Assembly: GCA_025267735.1 (NCBI GenBank)
Contig: CM046304.1
Coordinates: 8,370,001-8,434,000, forward strand
From: Mactra quadrangularis
Taxonomy: Eukaryota > Mollusca > Bivalvia > Venerida > Mactridae
Reading direction: 5' to 3'
DNA: 64,000 nucleotides
How positions within the stretch are numbered: the first letter of the stretch is position 1; the number at the start of each line of letters is the position of its first letter. A model generated the notes under the pieces. That model was not told the origin of the DNA. It saw only the letters and a list, made by a program, of their open reading frames with translations, and searched no databases. Positions 35,226 to 46,912 of this stretch are shown piece by piece. Both the position numbers and the translations under genes were made by a program.

Positions 35226-37490
35226 TAATAGAGTCCGTAGCCCTGGTTTCCAATTATATAATTTTCTTTTTAGGGTCAGCAAAACCATATTATTCATATC
35301 AAACTTGATCTAAATGAGTTGTCTACATCTTCGAATTCTTTCAAATATAAAAAAATCAGTTTTGTTTCTTCTTTCTTATCTATATGTAAATTGAAACTTA
35401 ACATTCCCTGTGTACTCAGTCACCGCGAAACATTGCGGACCGACGGACATGTCCGGTAAAAATTTAGAAGGTCCGTCGATTTGCGCAGGTTCACATGACC
35501 GACTGTCCGGCAAAATCTACGCCTAAGAATAATAACATTTATCCTAAAACGGGACAATTTTTATGTCAACAATACGATAATTCCTTGCTATATTTTATTT
35601 AATTAAAAAATATAAATAGACATGCAATCGCCGAGCAGAGTTGTCATATATTCGGCGAGAAAGTAACCTTAACTAATTAACGACAGTCGTCATATTATGT
35701 GACAAGCTGATCGTGAAGTCAGTTACTATATATGCCATGATCAAGTATTTTGGTATATATATCATGATAATTTTAAGTAGTAACATTGACTGATTACGTC
35801 ACAAATTGTCATGTACATGGGGGAGTCGATATTTTAATTGTTTGCAGCAATTAAAATCAATATTAATCCTTTGTTTGATGACGAGCATGTTTTCGCAACT
35901 TTGAACGATAATTGACGATAACAATTTAACATGTGTGTCCGCATTTTTCACACTCAGTCGATGTTTGATAGCGTATCAATGTCATAATTGCAATGTCTCA
36001 TTGTTTAACTAAGGAGTCTAATTAAATTTCATTGTCATAAGAATGAATGCTTAAAACAAGCGTGACCTAGCTTTTTTAATTGCTGCCTACTTGTTAAACA
36101 AATTATGGCTGGTTTTGAAAGAAAACGATATCGGCGATTGCAGGAAATGTATTTTCTTTATTTCAATTTACTTATAATTGTCAATGACACCCATATTTTT
36201 ATCATTTTATTTTAAAAAGTTCAAATATTGCTCTTTCTTTTCATGTTTTTCTGGAAAAACAAAAACATGAAAACCACCCTAACAAATTTCGACGAATGTT
36301 CGTATTTTATCGATGTGTGTAGATGCACAGTGCCATTTTCTGATTGTGAAAGCATGATGTTGTCTATCGATATGAATGGAAGAAAACGCACTATCGATTA
36401 CATAACAGTCTATGACTCGTAATTGTGGAATTCACATACACGCGAAAATAAAATCATAAGCAAAATTGTAAATTTTTCACAAAAGTAATCGTCAAAAAAC
36501 CTGTTTTGTCATTAATTTACAACAAAATAATGTTATTTATCACAATTTAATATTCTATTTCGTAAAAATGAAATCCCTTTAATCATTGTGACGTAATGAA
36601 ATTTATTTTCGCAACCCAGGCAAATTCAAGTGAAACATTCTTATATCTAGGTCATTTATGTAATAAGCTTACACCAAGAGTGTAAGTATTAAAATGGGGT
36701 TTAGTTTATAAAGATATTTTGAAGGAGCCAAACCCGGTCATAAACGATGGGAACCGCCTACATGGCAGAAATTAATAAACTAAACAAAAATGACAGAAGT
36801 ACTAGCAAAAGCGGCCCAACCACAGGAGTCAGACACAAATTTCCTACTATTGTATATAAAGAGAAAAGTTCTCTAAAGCCTGTTCAACAGTCGTAGTTTT
36901 CAAATCACACTCATAGAAACGGCCTGATCGTCAAATCTTTTTTTCACTATTCTAAAAAGGATTATTCTATATAAATTATTTTCTATTTAAAGACAATATT
37001 CTACAATTAATGAAATGGTCCCACATATTCCCAAAATGCCCTAAACTTTGTCCGATGTCGAACAACACAACCACAAGAAGGATTGCTACACCATATATCT
37101 GAAAGAATGTTTTGAGATTATGTATAATTTAAATGCAAATTATTGAACAATAAAGTCATTGTTATGCGAATCCATTAGTTTTAGTTGTCAATTCAATAAA
37201 CTATGTTAAATATCTCCAGTCCTGTAAAACTTAGTCCGGTCCGGTAAAATTAGAATCTTTACAGGACCTACTGTCCGGTAAAAATTTGCTGAGTTTCCCG
37301 GTGACTGCTGTGTACTTCCAGGTATTTGCACTTTTGACCTTGTTAAATGTTGCAGACAATGAGAGAGTGGGCGTGGATTCTCTTCAAAATTTGAAAGTAC
37401 ATGTATATCAAACTAAATAACAAATAACTTATAAGAAATATACATCTTTCTATTTTTTTCCTGAGGTGATATGAATTACCATGTAGAGTC
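35226..37490 (+). repeat. Diverged duplicate segment, copy 2 (split)
   Basis: Homologous to 33986-34345 but interrupted at 35416 by a 1.89-kb element; the sequence resumes at 37317 with TCCAGGTATTTGCACTTTTG and continues to CATGTAGAGTCTGTAGGCCC. No coding signal. Confidence 0.75.
35417..37307. mobile_element. 1.89-kb TIR element, 9-bp (or 8-bp) target duplication
   Basis: The ends are CAGTCACCGCGAAAC and, from the right, CAGTCACCGGGAAAC (14/15). CTGTGTACT is perfectly duplicated at 35408-35416 and 37308-37316. Subterminal GTCCGGTAAAAATTT occurs at both ends. CAG..CTG ends suggest hAT; the ninth duplicated base may be chance, or the element is MULE-like. The 64-codon frame at 36228 has no recognisable domain. 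Confidence 0.85.
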
Positions 37491-37729
37491 TGTAGGCCCC
37501 TTGGGTACATCTATTTAACCATTCTTAACTTTTTTGTTCTTCATGTTCCATCCAAGTTCTTTTGGAAATTAGTGCCTAATAGACATATCTGTATACTACT
37601 ATAAACAATTCTGCATTCTGATGGGGTCTGAAAATTGCCATATTTGAGACTAAAGAGGTACCCTTTATCTTGGCTTAGCCGATATTGTGTTGGATCTACA
37701 ACATCTAATGTGAACAAAAAATTTGATAT

Positions 37730-37842
37730 ACAAATGAGTTTAAAAAAACTTTAACCTGAAAACCACCACCAACGCCGACGCCAAAGCCGACACAAAAGTG
37801 ATAGCAATAGCTCTCATTTTCTTCCAAAAGTCAAGCTAAAAA
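37730..37842 (+). mobile_element. Right end of an ACAAGA-type element, family D
   Basis: AAAAACTTTAACCTGAAAAC, a short (CCAACG)/(CCGACG) run, GTGATAGCAATAGCTCTCAT and CAAAAGTCAAGCTAAAAA match 17516-17628. No cores precede it, so it is a truncated copy. Confidence 0.8.
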
Positions 37843-38300
37843 GGAAAATGTCGATCATTTGGAGATGTGTTTCAACTACATATAATGACTATATAAGCTC
37901 GAAAACGGGCACTTATGTTTGAACTTGTAGTTTCCTAAAGCATTGAATGCTAAATTGAGAGAATCAAAAAAATAAATAAAAAGCTTATTGCATTACTAAC
38001 GTAGATATAAGAATGTTTCTTTTAAATTTGTGATAGAGTGGGTCGCCAAATTTATAATATCATAACAATTGAAGGGATTTCATTTCCACAAAATTGGGAG
38101 TTGTAAAATGAGTTGTAAACGTGGTGTATGTGTTTAGTTCTGGGTTAAAAAGCTTGGGTTCCAAGATCAATCCTCTGTTTAAGGACAGTTAAGTAGAAAG
38201 ACTTACTACTGCATTATGACAATTAAGAATTATTGAGATATCAACTAACTTTCACTTATATTAAATTGATACCTGTAGAAATCTAGTTACCTGTTGTAAT

Positions 38301-38322
38301 CCCTCCCTCCCTCCCTCTCTCC

Positions 38323-38367
<45 letters not shown>

Positions 38368-38404
38368 CCTCTCTGCTTTCTCTATCTCTTCCCCCCTCTC
38401 TCTT
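38301..38404 (+). repeat. (CCCT)n/(CT)n microsatellite
   Basis: CCCTCCCTCCCT followed by about 30 CT repeats and impure CT. Flanks 37843-38300 and 38405-39611 show no gene. Confidence 0.95.
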
Positions 38405-39611
38405 ATACAGAAGGTAATTAAGTCAGGTATACCATCACAGGTAACTCATCGTACCAATTACATTGTATCTATGTTTTATCAATCAACTTACCAGCATGTA
38501 ATCAATCTCAACTATATAACTTTTACAATGTTTATTTTCAAATAAACAAAACACATAATTATAAACCTAAATTTGAAGTTTAGGTAAAGATAATTAACTG
38601 AAAGAATTTTATGATTAGGCCTGGCATGTTTGAATTATGTTTTAGCAACACTGATCCAAAATGGCTCAGTTTATGACACTTCAAAAGTCTCATTCAGTTG
38701 TCCTCTTAAATTTTCTAGAACACCAGTCCAATGTTTCTTTTATAAATTAAAGGGTGAATTTATTAATTAGAACTACTATATGAAATAGGATATTTTAACC
38801 ACCCAAACTCAGTTTTCACCAACCACAGACATAGGGTAAATTGATAAATGGTGAAGACTACAATGCTCATGGCTGATGTTAACTGCACCCAGAAGTGGGT
38901 GGACCATAAATCTATTACTAGAAGGAAACTGATAGATGGTTAAAGTATGCAAGGGTACAGTTTACTATAATATCAGATAAGAATATTGTTTTGTACAAGG
39001 AAAGCTGTACTTATAAATCAAAATGAATGTTTACAAATTAACCAAGAAAATGATTTCTTTATTAGTTAACAGGTGTCTATCTTTTTAATTAATATAAGTT
39101 ATAACAGCACCTCTCTCTAATACTAACCAGATGCAGGTTTTGTCAATAAAAGTAAGTTGAACATTTATTTAAATTTGAATATGGTTATTACACTAAGCTG
39201 TAGTATCAACTGTCATAATCAACTTATTAAAAAAATATATTGCAATTGATATACACTACCCTCCATAAGTAAGTATACAGTGTGATATTTGATAAAATGG
39301 CAAAAACTAACAGCTCTTTTCACATACTTGATAGGCCATTTGTATATAAAATTTAAGTGATAATTATTGTCAAAGAAAAGTCTGCATTTCACAAACTCAG
39401 TCATTAAACATTATTAAGATCTTTTTCAGGTCTTTAACAAAATACTAATTCTCAACCAATTCAGCAAGATTATCATGTTTTACTGAAGGTTTTCTTCCAA
39501 AAAATGTTATATTATGTCTTTTCAGACATGCAAGATGATTTTATGATCGGGATTTTTATGAAAAATCTCACTTTAAAAATGATACCTTAAGAAATAAAGA
39601 ATTTCATGTAA

Positions 39612-41169
39612 GAACAAGAAAGATAATGTGGGAGCCACATTAAAGCCGGATTTTTCTGCATATGGAAACATTGAGAACAAGTTTACGTTTTACAAAAGAA
39701 AGTCATTTGATATATTGCTTATCAGAAGGAATACAAAGGGCAATAATTAATCTTAAAGGAATAAAGAGTTTCATTAACTATATATACATGTATGTCCTAT
39801 TGTATTTTTTCTGAGTATTTTGTTGGTATTTGACTTAGATGGCATAAGACATGAAAACTATGGATGAAAATAATGCAAAGCTAAATGATATGAAATTGGC
39901 GAGAGAATTTTGTTAAAAAAAAAACTTGTATGGCAAATGGTGAAATTGTTGAAACAAAATGGCGGGAAAATATGACTGGAAAATGCCAGAATACTTGCTA
40001 TTGGAGAGATCCAACATACGGAAAACTTTAACATAAAAAATACAAAGGGAAATAATCCATATTTAAGCCAAGTAGAGTTGCCGTTACTGTCTAATTCTTT
40101 CAACAGATGGTATGTAATCATTGTATGAAATTTCATAATAATCTAACCATAAATGGCAGAGATACCCAACAATTTGAAAGCTTTAACACAAAAATAACAA
40201 AGGGAAATTATCCATTTTTAAGCCAGGTAGAGTTGTGGTTACTGTCTAATTCTTTTCAACAGATCGTATGTAATCATTGTATGAAATTTCAAAAACATCT
40301 AACCATAATGGCAGAGATATCCAACAATTTGAAAACTTTAACACAAAAATAACAAAGGGAAATAATCCATTATTAAGCCAGGTAGAGTAGCAGTTACTGT
40401 CTAATTCTTTTAAACAGATGATATGTAATCATTGTATGAAATTTCGCAAACAGCAAACCATAAATAACAGAGATATCCAACAATTTGAAAACTTTAACGC
40501 AAAAAAACAAAGGGAAATAATCCATTATTAAGCCAGGTAGAGTTGCCATTACTGTCTAATTCTTTTAAACAGATCGTATGTAATCATTGTATGAAATTTC
40601 GTAAAAATCTGACCAGAAATGGCAGAGATATCAAACAATTTGAAATTGAATGCAAAAATTACAAAGGGAAATAATCCATAATTAAGCCAGGTAGAGTTGT
40701 GGTTACTGTCTAATTCTTTGCAACAGATGGTATGTAATCATTGTATCAAATTTCATAAACATCTAACCATAAATGGCAGAGATATCCAACAATTTGAAAA
40801 CTTTAACACAAAAAAAACAAAGGGAAATAATCCATTTTTAAGCCAGGTAGAGTTGTGGTTACTGTCTTAATCTGTTCATCACATGGTATGTTATCATTGT
40901 ATGAAGTTTCGTAAAAATCTGACAATAAATGGCAGAAATATCTGCTAAATTAAAAACTTTAACGCAATTGTTAACGACACCAGACACCCGAAATTACAAA
41001 GGGCAATAATCCATAATTAAGCAAGGTAGAGTTGCAGTTACTGTCTAATTCTGTTTATCACATGGTATGTTATCATAGTATAAAGTTTCGTAGAGATCTG
41101 ACTTTAAATGGCAGAAATATATGGTACATTAAAAACTTTTTTTTTTTCGTTGAAAAATCCGGCTAAAAA
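39612..41169 (+). mobile_element. ACAAGA-type element, family C, multi-core copy
   Basis: The head is GAACAAGAAAGATAATGTGG + GAGCCACATTAAAGCCGGAT. Eight or so cores of about 165 bp contain ACAAAGGGAAATAATCCAT, AAGCCAGGTAGAGTTG, TACTGTCTAATTCTTT, ATGTAATCATTGTATGAAAT and AATGGCAGAGATATCCAAC. The tail has TTAACGACACCAGACACCCG, an extra half core, and GAAAAATCCGGCTAAAAA. GCCGGATTTTTC at the head and GAAAAATCCGGC at the tail form the subterminal inverted repeat. Confidence 0.88.
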
Positions 41170-42066
41170 TGTTGGGGGTGTTTTAAAGAAAATTTTAAGT
41201 TCACAGGAAACAATTTGGAAAAAAAATTGAAGTTATGAACCTTGTCACATGAGATGTGGTTGATAATAAGGAATATATCTAAAGTTTAAAACTGATACCT
41301 ACAGAAATAAAACAGTTGCAGTAAAAAACAAATATTTTTAACGAAAATTCTAAGTTCAAGCGGAGATAATTCAGGAACAAAGGATTTAAAGTTATGAGCC
41401 TTGTCACATGAGATGTGGTTGATAATAAGGAACATATATTTAAGGTTTGAAGTTACCTAAAGAAATAAAACAGTTGCAGTTAAAACAAATATTTTTTTAA
41501 GAAAATTCTTAGTTCAAGGGGAGTTAATTCTGAAAAAAGTATAAGGAGTTATGAGCCTTGTCACATGAGATGTGGTTGATAATAAGGAACATATATTTAA
41601 AGTTTGAAGTTGATACCTAAAGAAATAAAACAGTTGCAGCAAAACAAATTTTTTTAATGAAAATTTTAAGTTCAAGGGGAGATAATTCTTCACAAAATGT
41701 ATTTGGATTTATGAACCTTGTCACATGAGATGTGGTTGATAATAAGGAACATATATTTAAAGTTTGAAGTTGATACCTAAAGAAATAAAACAGTTGCAGC
41801 AAAACAAATTTTTTTAATGAAAATTTTAAGTTCAAGGGGAGATAATTCTTCACAAAATGTATTTGGATTTATGAACCTTGTCACATGAGATGTGGTTGAT
41901 AATAAGGAACATATATTAAAAGTTTGAAGTTGATACCTTAAGAAATATAAAAAGTTTAGTAAAATATATTTTACAGCACAAAAACTTCAATCAGAAATGT
42001 GGACGTGGACGCAGACGCTAGTGCGAGTAGGAGAGTTCTCCATTTCTTCGAAAATTCAAGCTAAAT
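41170..42066 (+). mobile_element. ACAAGA-type element, family A, headless copy
   Basis: It abuts the family C tail with no head. Five cores of 160 bp follow with CAAGGGGAGATAATTCTT, CCTTGTCACATGAGATGTGG and AAACAGTTGCAG, then GGACGTGGACGCAGACGC and CAAGCTAAATAA. Cores between about 41581 and 41917 are identical at exactly 160 bp spacing for most of their length, indicating recent core duplication. Confidence 0.85.
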
Positions 42067-42201
42067 AATTGACTCAAATTCAAATCAATGCATAATTTGT
42101 CTGAAATTGTTAAATCTGAGTTTTTATTTCCCCTTTTTTAATTCAAATTACTAAAACATATTTTCTTATCAGCATATAGCGCCATTTCTCTGCTCTTAAT
42201 G

Positions 42202-42502
42202 CAGGGCTCAAATTCAACAAAAATTTGAACTGGCACATTTTTGCGAGTTGATTTTATTTCAACTCCCAAAAACAAAATAGCACAACACTAAACTATGGAT
42301 AAAACCAAACATGTTTTTAAGGTGAATCTTTAATTAAATCTATCTGGCCATTTCAAAACTGATTTAAGCCTCACTATAGTTATGACAATAATATTATTGC
42401 GTCGATTTTAACTTGCGAAAAGTTGCAAGCTAGAATAAAAGTTACTCGCAATTTTCAAAATCCACTCGCATTTTGCGAGTATGCAAGCTTAAATTCGAGC
42501 TG
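42202..42502. mobile_element. 301-bp hAT-like MITE with 5-bp TSD
   Basis: The left end is CAGGGCTCAAATTCAA and the right end read inward is CAGCTCGAATTTAAG. TAATG is duplicated at 42197-42201 and 42503-42507. Internal TTTTGCGAGT and ACTCGCA motifs are inverted at the two ends. Confidence 0.7.
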
Positions 42503-42529
42503 TAATGACCACCAATATTTTTTTCTGGC

Positions 42530-42680
42530 GATGAGGGGTGCTGCGCCTCCTTCAAACCCCAGCAACAAAGGGGGGTACATCCCCGTTTGGAACCCCCCCC
42601 CCCCTGAGACATCTTCTGATGAGGGAGGCTCCCAAAAAAAGTTATTTATGGGACAATTTTCAGTAAGAGAAATTCACTAA
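42530..42680. repeat. GC-rich repeat fragment with poly-C tract
   Basis: GGGTGCTGCGCCTCC, CAACAAAGGGGGGTACATCC and a 12-C run at 42593-42604. It looks like the tail of a dispersed repeat; the 85-codon frame across it is not a gene. 42681-43134 shows nothing. Confidence 0.5.
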
Positions 42681-43134
42681 ATCCAGTTAAAAATATGCCA
42701 ATTTCATGGCTGTGGTGGCCATTTTGAAGGGGAGGGGGGTCCAGACATGTAAAAATTCAGGATTGACCAATTTAGGGTTAACGGAGAGTATAGTGTATAG
42801 AGAAGAGTACTGAAACATATAAACAGGAGAGAATCCAGATTGTTCTAGGATGTAAGGGTTCCAACCTTAGATTTTCCTTGGGGGGTGAAAACCAGGTTCC
42901 AGTCTCAATTTTTCCTTCTTATTTATTATTGACTATTTATAAAATGTGTCAGAAGGAATGGTTTGAATATAATTCTATCCTACACTACAAACCTACACTA
43001 CACTAGTACAGTGTGATATGCAAGTTAGCCTAGCTTAAGGTCTTCAGCGAACCTGTGTTTATACTGTCAATGAATGGGTACCATCTGACGAAAATCAAAA
43101 TGTTAAATAAGCGGCTTATCAAGTTTTGGAAGCC

Positions 43135-43255
43135 AGTCCTAAATATAAGACCCTACGTATGTTTTTTATCATTTGGACATTTCTCTGTTACATACTACAT
43201 AACAGAAAAACGTCCGTATGATAAAATAGTTATGTAGGGTCTTATATTTAGGACT
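43135..43255. repeat. 121-bp near-complete hairpin
   Basis: AGTCCTAAATATAAGACCCT + ACGTA pairs with TATGTAGGGTCTTATATTTA + GGACT. Pairing continues inward through TTATCATttGGAC / GTCCgtATGATAA and TCTGTTA / TAACAGA to a loop of about 9 nt. It may be a palindromic MITE or a transcribed hairpin. Confidence 0.9.
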
Positions 43256-44453
43256 AGATACAGCCATAATGATACAGGTAAGGCATTCAGTGAATAATTC
43301 ACAAGTGACAAGGAAAATTTTTATTTGAAACAGTTTATATCACATTTACTTTGTTGCATTCAACAACATTTATTTAATTAAGCCACAGCTGTCCATAACC
43401 ACAAATATCTAGACCTGTCCTATCGAACTTAGTCTGAAAAGTTGACCGATAGTGATAAATGGAGATAAACAATGTCGCGAAAATAGATTACAATTCATAA
43501 TACAGTAAATAACACATAAATCATTCAATATAAACACATACGATACCATAAATGACATATATATATATATGGAATTTATTAAATATTGTAATGTACATAC
43601 CTGAAAACCTGTATTTCGTCTATAAACACCCAATCTTCGTCGCACCTGTCCTGTCTTATCAAACGCGCACGCGCCAGAACGGAGGTTTTTAAATGACACA
43701 CAGAAAAGAAAGTCAACAGACCCAGTCTGGTGAAGTTTATCTCCCCTACTCACAGAAAGACTCGTGCTAGTGGTGTAACGGTTAACCGATATACCGGTTA
43801 ATATTGTAATCAGCGAACTGTTACATGCAAGTTACCCATGTTTATGTTAACAAGCAACAAATAATACGCTCATGAATATTTTTAAACGAAGCGAGGAGTT
43901 GTATTGTCCGTTTTTTCTCAACTGTCAAAGCTTGAATAATTTCACGGTGACTGAATGCATTGTTTTTGTCCTGGCGGCATAATGTATATTAAAATATCTT
44001 GACTAAAACTTACCATACGGCATAAGAAGCTTTACTCAATCATAAAACACACTTTCGGAAACTCATGGGTGTATTACGACAACAATTTTAACAAACGCAT
44101 TCACCATGAAATTATTCATGTTTTGACAGTTGTGAAAAAACGAACAATAAAAAGAAACACCTCATTGCAACTTTAGTGCATACAAAAAAAGTGTTTTGGT
44201 AAACATTAAAAATGAGACTATTCATTTCAGGGGTAGGCAGTATTGAAAATAAAATTTGTGTAATTCATTTTAACAAAATTAGCATGGTTGATAAACCACC
44301 ACCACTTGGTATAATCATGCTTGTTATGGTAGAACGCTTTCCATTACACCAGCAACTAAGACACAAGTAAAACATATCACAATTTTTTTATTTAAAAGTC
44401 ATCCTGGACATCCCTCGTCGTGGGTTAGTTCATTGTATTGTTATTATAAACAG

Positions 44454-45657
44454 TAGAGGTGAAACGATTAATCGCGGTTCACAAAGAATCGCGATTTTTA
44501 ACGCTCGATTCGGTTCGATTCGATTCGATTCGGAAGAGGCAGTTTCGATTCGATTCTTTTTTAAATACTGTCTTTTTCAGTAGTTTTGTGAGTTGAACGA
44601 AACGCCCCTTTTAGGTTAAAATAAGAATTTTTTATAGTAAACTAAAATAGTGTACCCTTATTGACCGACGATTGTTAATCCAGATAAGAGTTGTAAAAAG
44701 TGAGACTGCCCGCTGCAATTATACATGTTGATTACGCGTACATGTCAATTATACCTTATTGTCGGTCACACGCTGGGAGATTAACTCGCTGACAGAAAAT
44801 CGATAATGGATTCGTTGAGTTAGTTAACACGCTTGATATCATTCATGTATACCTAAGACTGGTAACTAGAGCGAATATAGTGATAAAAGGGCCACCAAGA
44901 TATAACCAGTCGATTTATAATTTTACACGATCGGCAATATTGGGGGATTTTTCTTAAGAAAAACAAATTAAACTTTTCACATCGTCGTTTCCTGAAAAAT
45001 CATTTGTTAAATCAAGATGAAAACATTGAAAACAATAAGTTTTTAATCACAAAAGATGTTTCATATGAAATTGCTATCTAGCGTGGGTCGCGAAAATGAA
45101 TGACATAACGCCGAAATGGTTGAAACGATTTCGTTCCCTATGATACAAAATTAAATCAAGCATGATAAAGTAATTTAGAGATAAACAATTTGTCCATGGG
45201 CATTACTTTTCAATAAAAAGTTGGAAATAATACGATTTGTCATTTATATATGCTAAAATGCAGTAAAATATTTTTAACTATTCAATCTCTAATACTGTAT
45301 TGTACAAGATTGTAAAGTCGGCTGAACATGAAGATGGAAGCAGACTTTAAACCGCCCTTTAACTTTTAACTTTTAATACCTGTAAACTGGGTATTATCAA
45401 AGAATTGGAATTAGAATTTTTCGTCTTCCGGGAGGGATCGAGGTCCCTGAGATAAAAATGCAGAGTTCTTAAATTTATACATATTTATGTTCTATTGTCT
45501 TTGGGTTGTATCTCTTTCTTAATTCTGTTTATGATTTATTTTTTGTTATGTCCTATATAATTCCAGTAAAAAAATCGAATTGAATCGAAAAATCGAATCG
45601 CTTGATGAAAAATCGAAATCGAATCGAATCGAAAATTTTTGAATCGTTTCACCTCTA
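44454..45657. mobile_element. 1.2-kb hAT-like element, perfect 8-bp TSD
   Basis: TAGAGGTGAAACGATT at the left is the exact complement of AATCGTTTCACCTCTA at the right. ATAAACAG is duplicated at 44446-44453 and 45658-45665. Both subterminal regions are rich in GATTCGATTCGATT in opposite orientations. No transposase frame is present. The upstream region 43256-44453 contains no recognised gene. Confidence 0.92.
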
Positions 45658-45876
45658 ATAAACAGTGTTTTTTTCGAACTATTGTGCGCTGTCACGTCTG
45701 TTACGACCAAGTACTAACTTGGAACACATATTCCAGACGCGTTGCAATTTATCTAATTCACTCTGAGTTATACCTTAGAGGATTGCATTACAATAATCTA
45801 AATGAGAAATTACTAATGACAGAACCAACACTTCAATTGCATCTCTTGTAAGAAATTTATGGATACTTTTAACGAT

Positions 45877-46085
45877 GACGTTTTAGGTTCACTTTTTGCG
45901 AAAATTCAAAATGGCCGCCAAAATGGTCGATTTTGGTTATGCGGGACAATATAATGTTGTCACTATAGCTTGTAATATATCATTTTATAGGTTTTTATGG
46001 TTGATAAACACGTTTTTGAGGTCAAAATACCAAAACTAAGTAGTGAAAGCTTTATTTATTGATCATTTATACAATATTTCGGCCA
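45877..46085 (+). repeat. 209-bp arm of a widely spaced inverted repeat (left)
   Basis: GACGTTTTAGGTTCACTTTT, CAAAATGGCCGCCAAAATGG and TTTATACAATATTTCGGCC. The inverse copy is at 49694-49902, 3.6 kb away. Confidence 0.88.
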
Positions 46086-46912
46086 GGCAATACATATTTT
46101 CAATTATTCTGTAAGACAATTACAAAGAGTTTGCTCTAAAACACTGTCTATAGCAAAACATCATTTTCTGGTTTGATGTTTCTTGTTTAATTTGTTTTCA
46201 GGTAATATTTCCATTTTGCGTTTACTATCTCTTTTTTATGTGTCGCATTTGGTGTAAATGCGACACAGTTGTGGCTCTTAGATATCTTACTTCACATAAC
46301 AATCGTTTTTCTGTTTTTGAATCCTTAGCAAAGCAACCGATTTCAGACTGAATGGACCAATATTTGTTTGTTAAAAATGTAATACAGCAGATAGATATCT
46401 TTCTTTTGTCTTTATCACTCCATCAAGTATGATTGTGAGCATAAATCATATCTTAATCATGTAAGCTTTTATAGTGATTGCCTCTTTTTGCAAGTTTAGT
46501 AAGTATATCATTGTAAAAATTTTTATCTCTGAAGTCTCCTGTGATGGACCATTACATGTTTCCTATCAGCTCTTAATCAACTCAACAGAAACAAGCATAT
46601 CTATAAGTCCATGGACAACAACAGGATAATCTTCATTATACAGGCGAATCCATCAAACTAAAACAAATCTCAACAACTTGATAGATGCTTAATGATATTT
46701 TAAATTGAATGACAACTTTAAAGATGAAAATGAACCTATTTAGAAGGAAAAAATTGTGTATAAAACTACACAACAATGTCTAAATAGACCTTATATAGCA
46801 TGAATGAAGGTGAACAATGCACAATACCTTTGTGTTATTATGGCCAGATCACTTCACCTTAACCTTACATCACAAAGGAGTATCAGCTTGCACATAAGCA
46901 ATTACATATCTT

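Noticed and set aside
36228..36422. 64-codon frame as a transposase remnant
   Set aside because: No BED zinc finger, DDE or hAT dimerisation motif could be seen.
32522..37842. One family D element split by a 4.6-kb insertion
   Set aside because: The left part ends inside a core at 33113 but the sequence before 37730 does not continue that core, and no target duplication joins them; two truncated copies are likelier.
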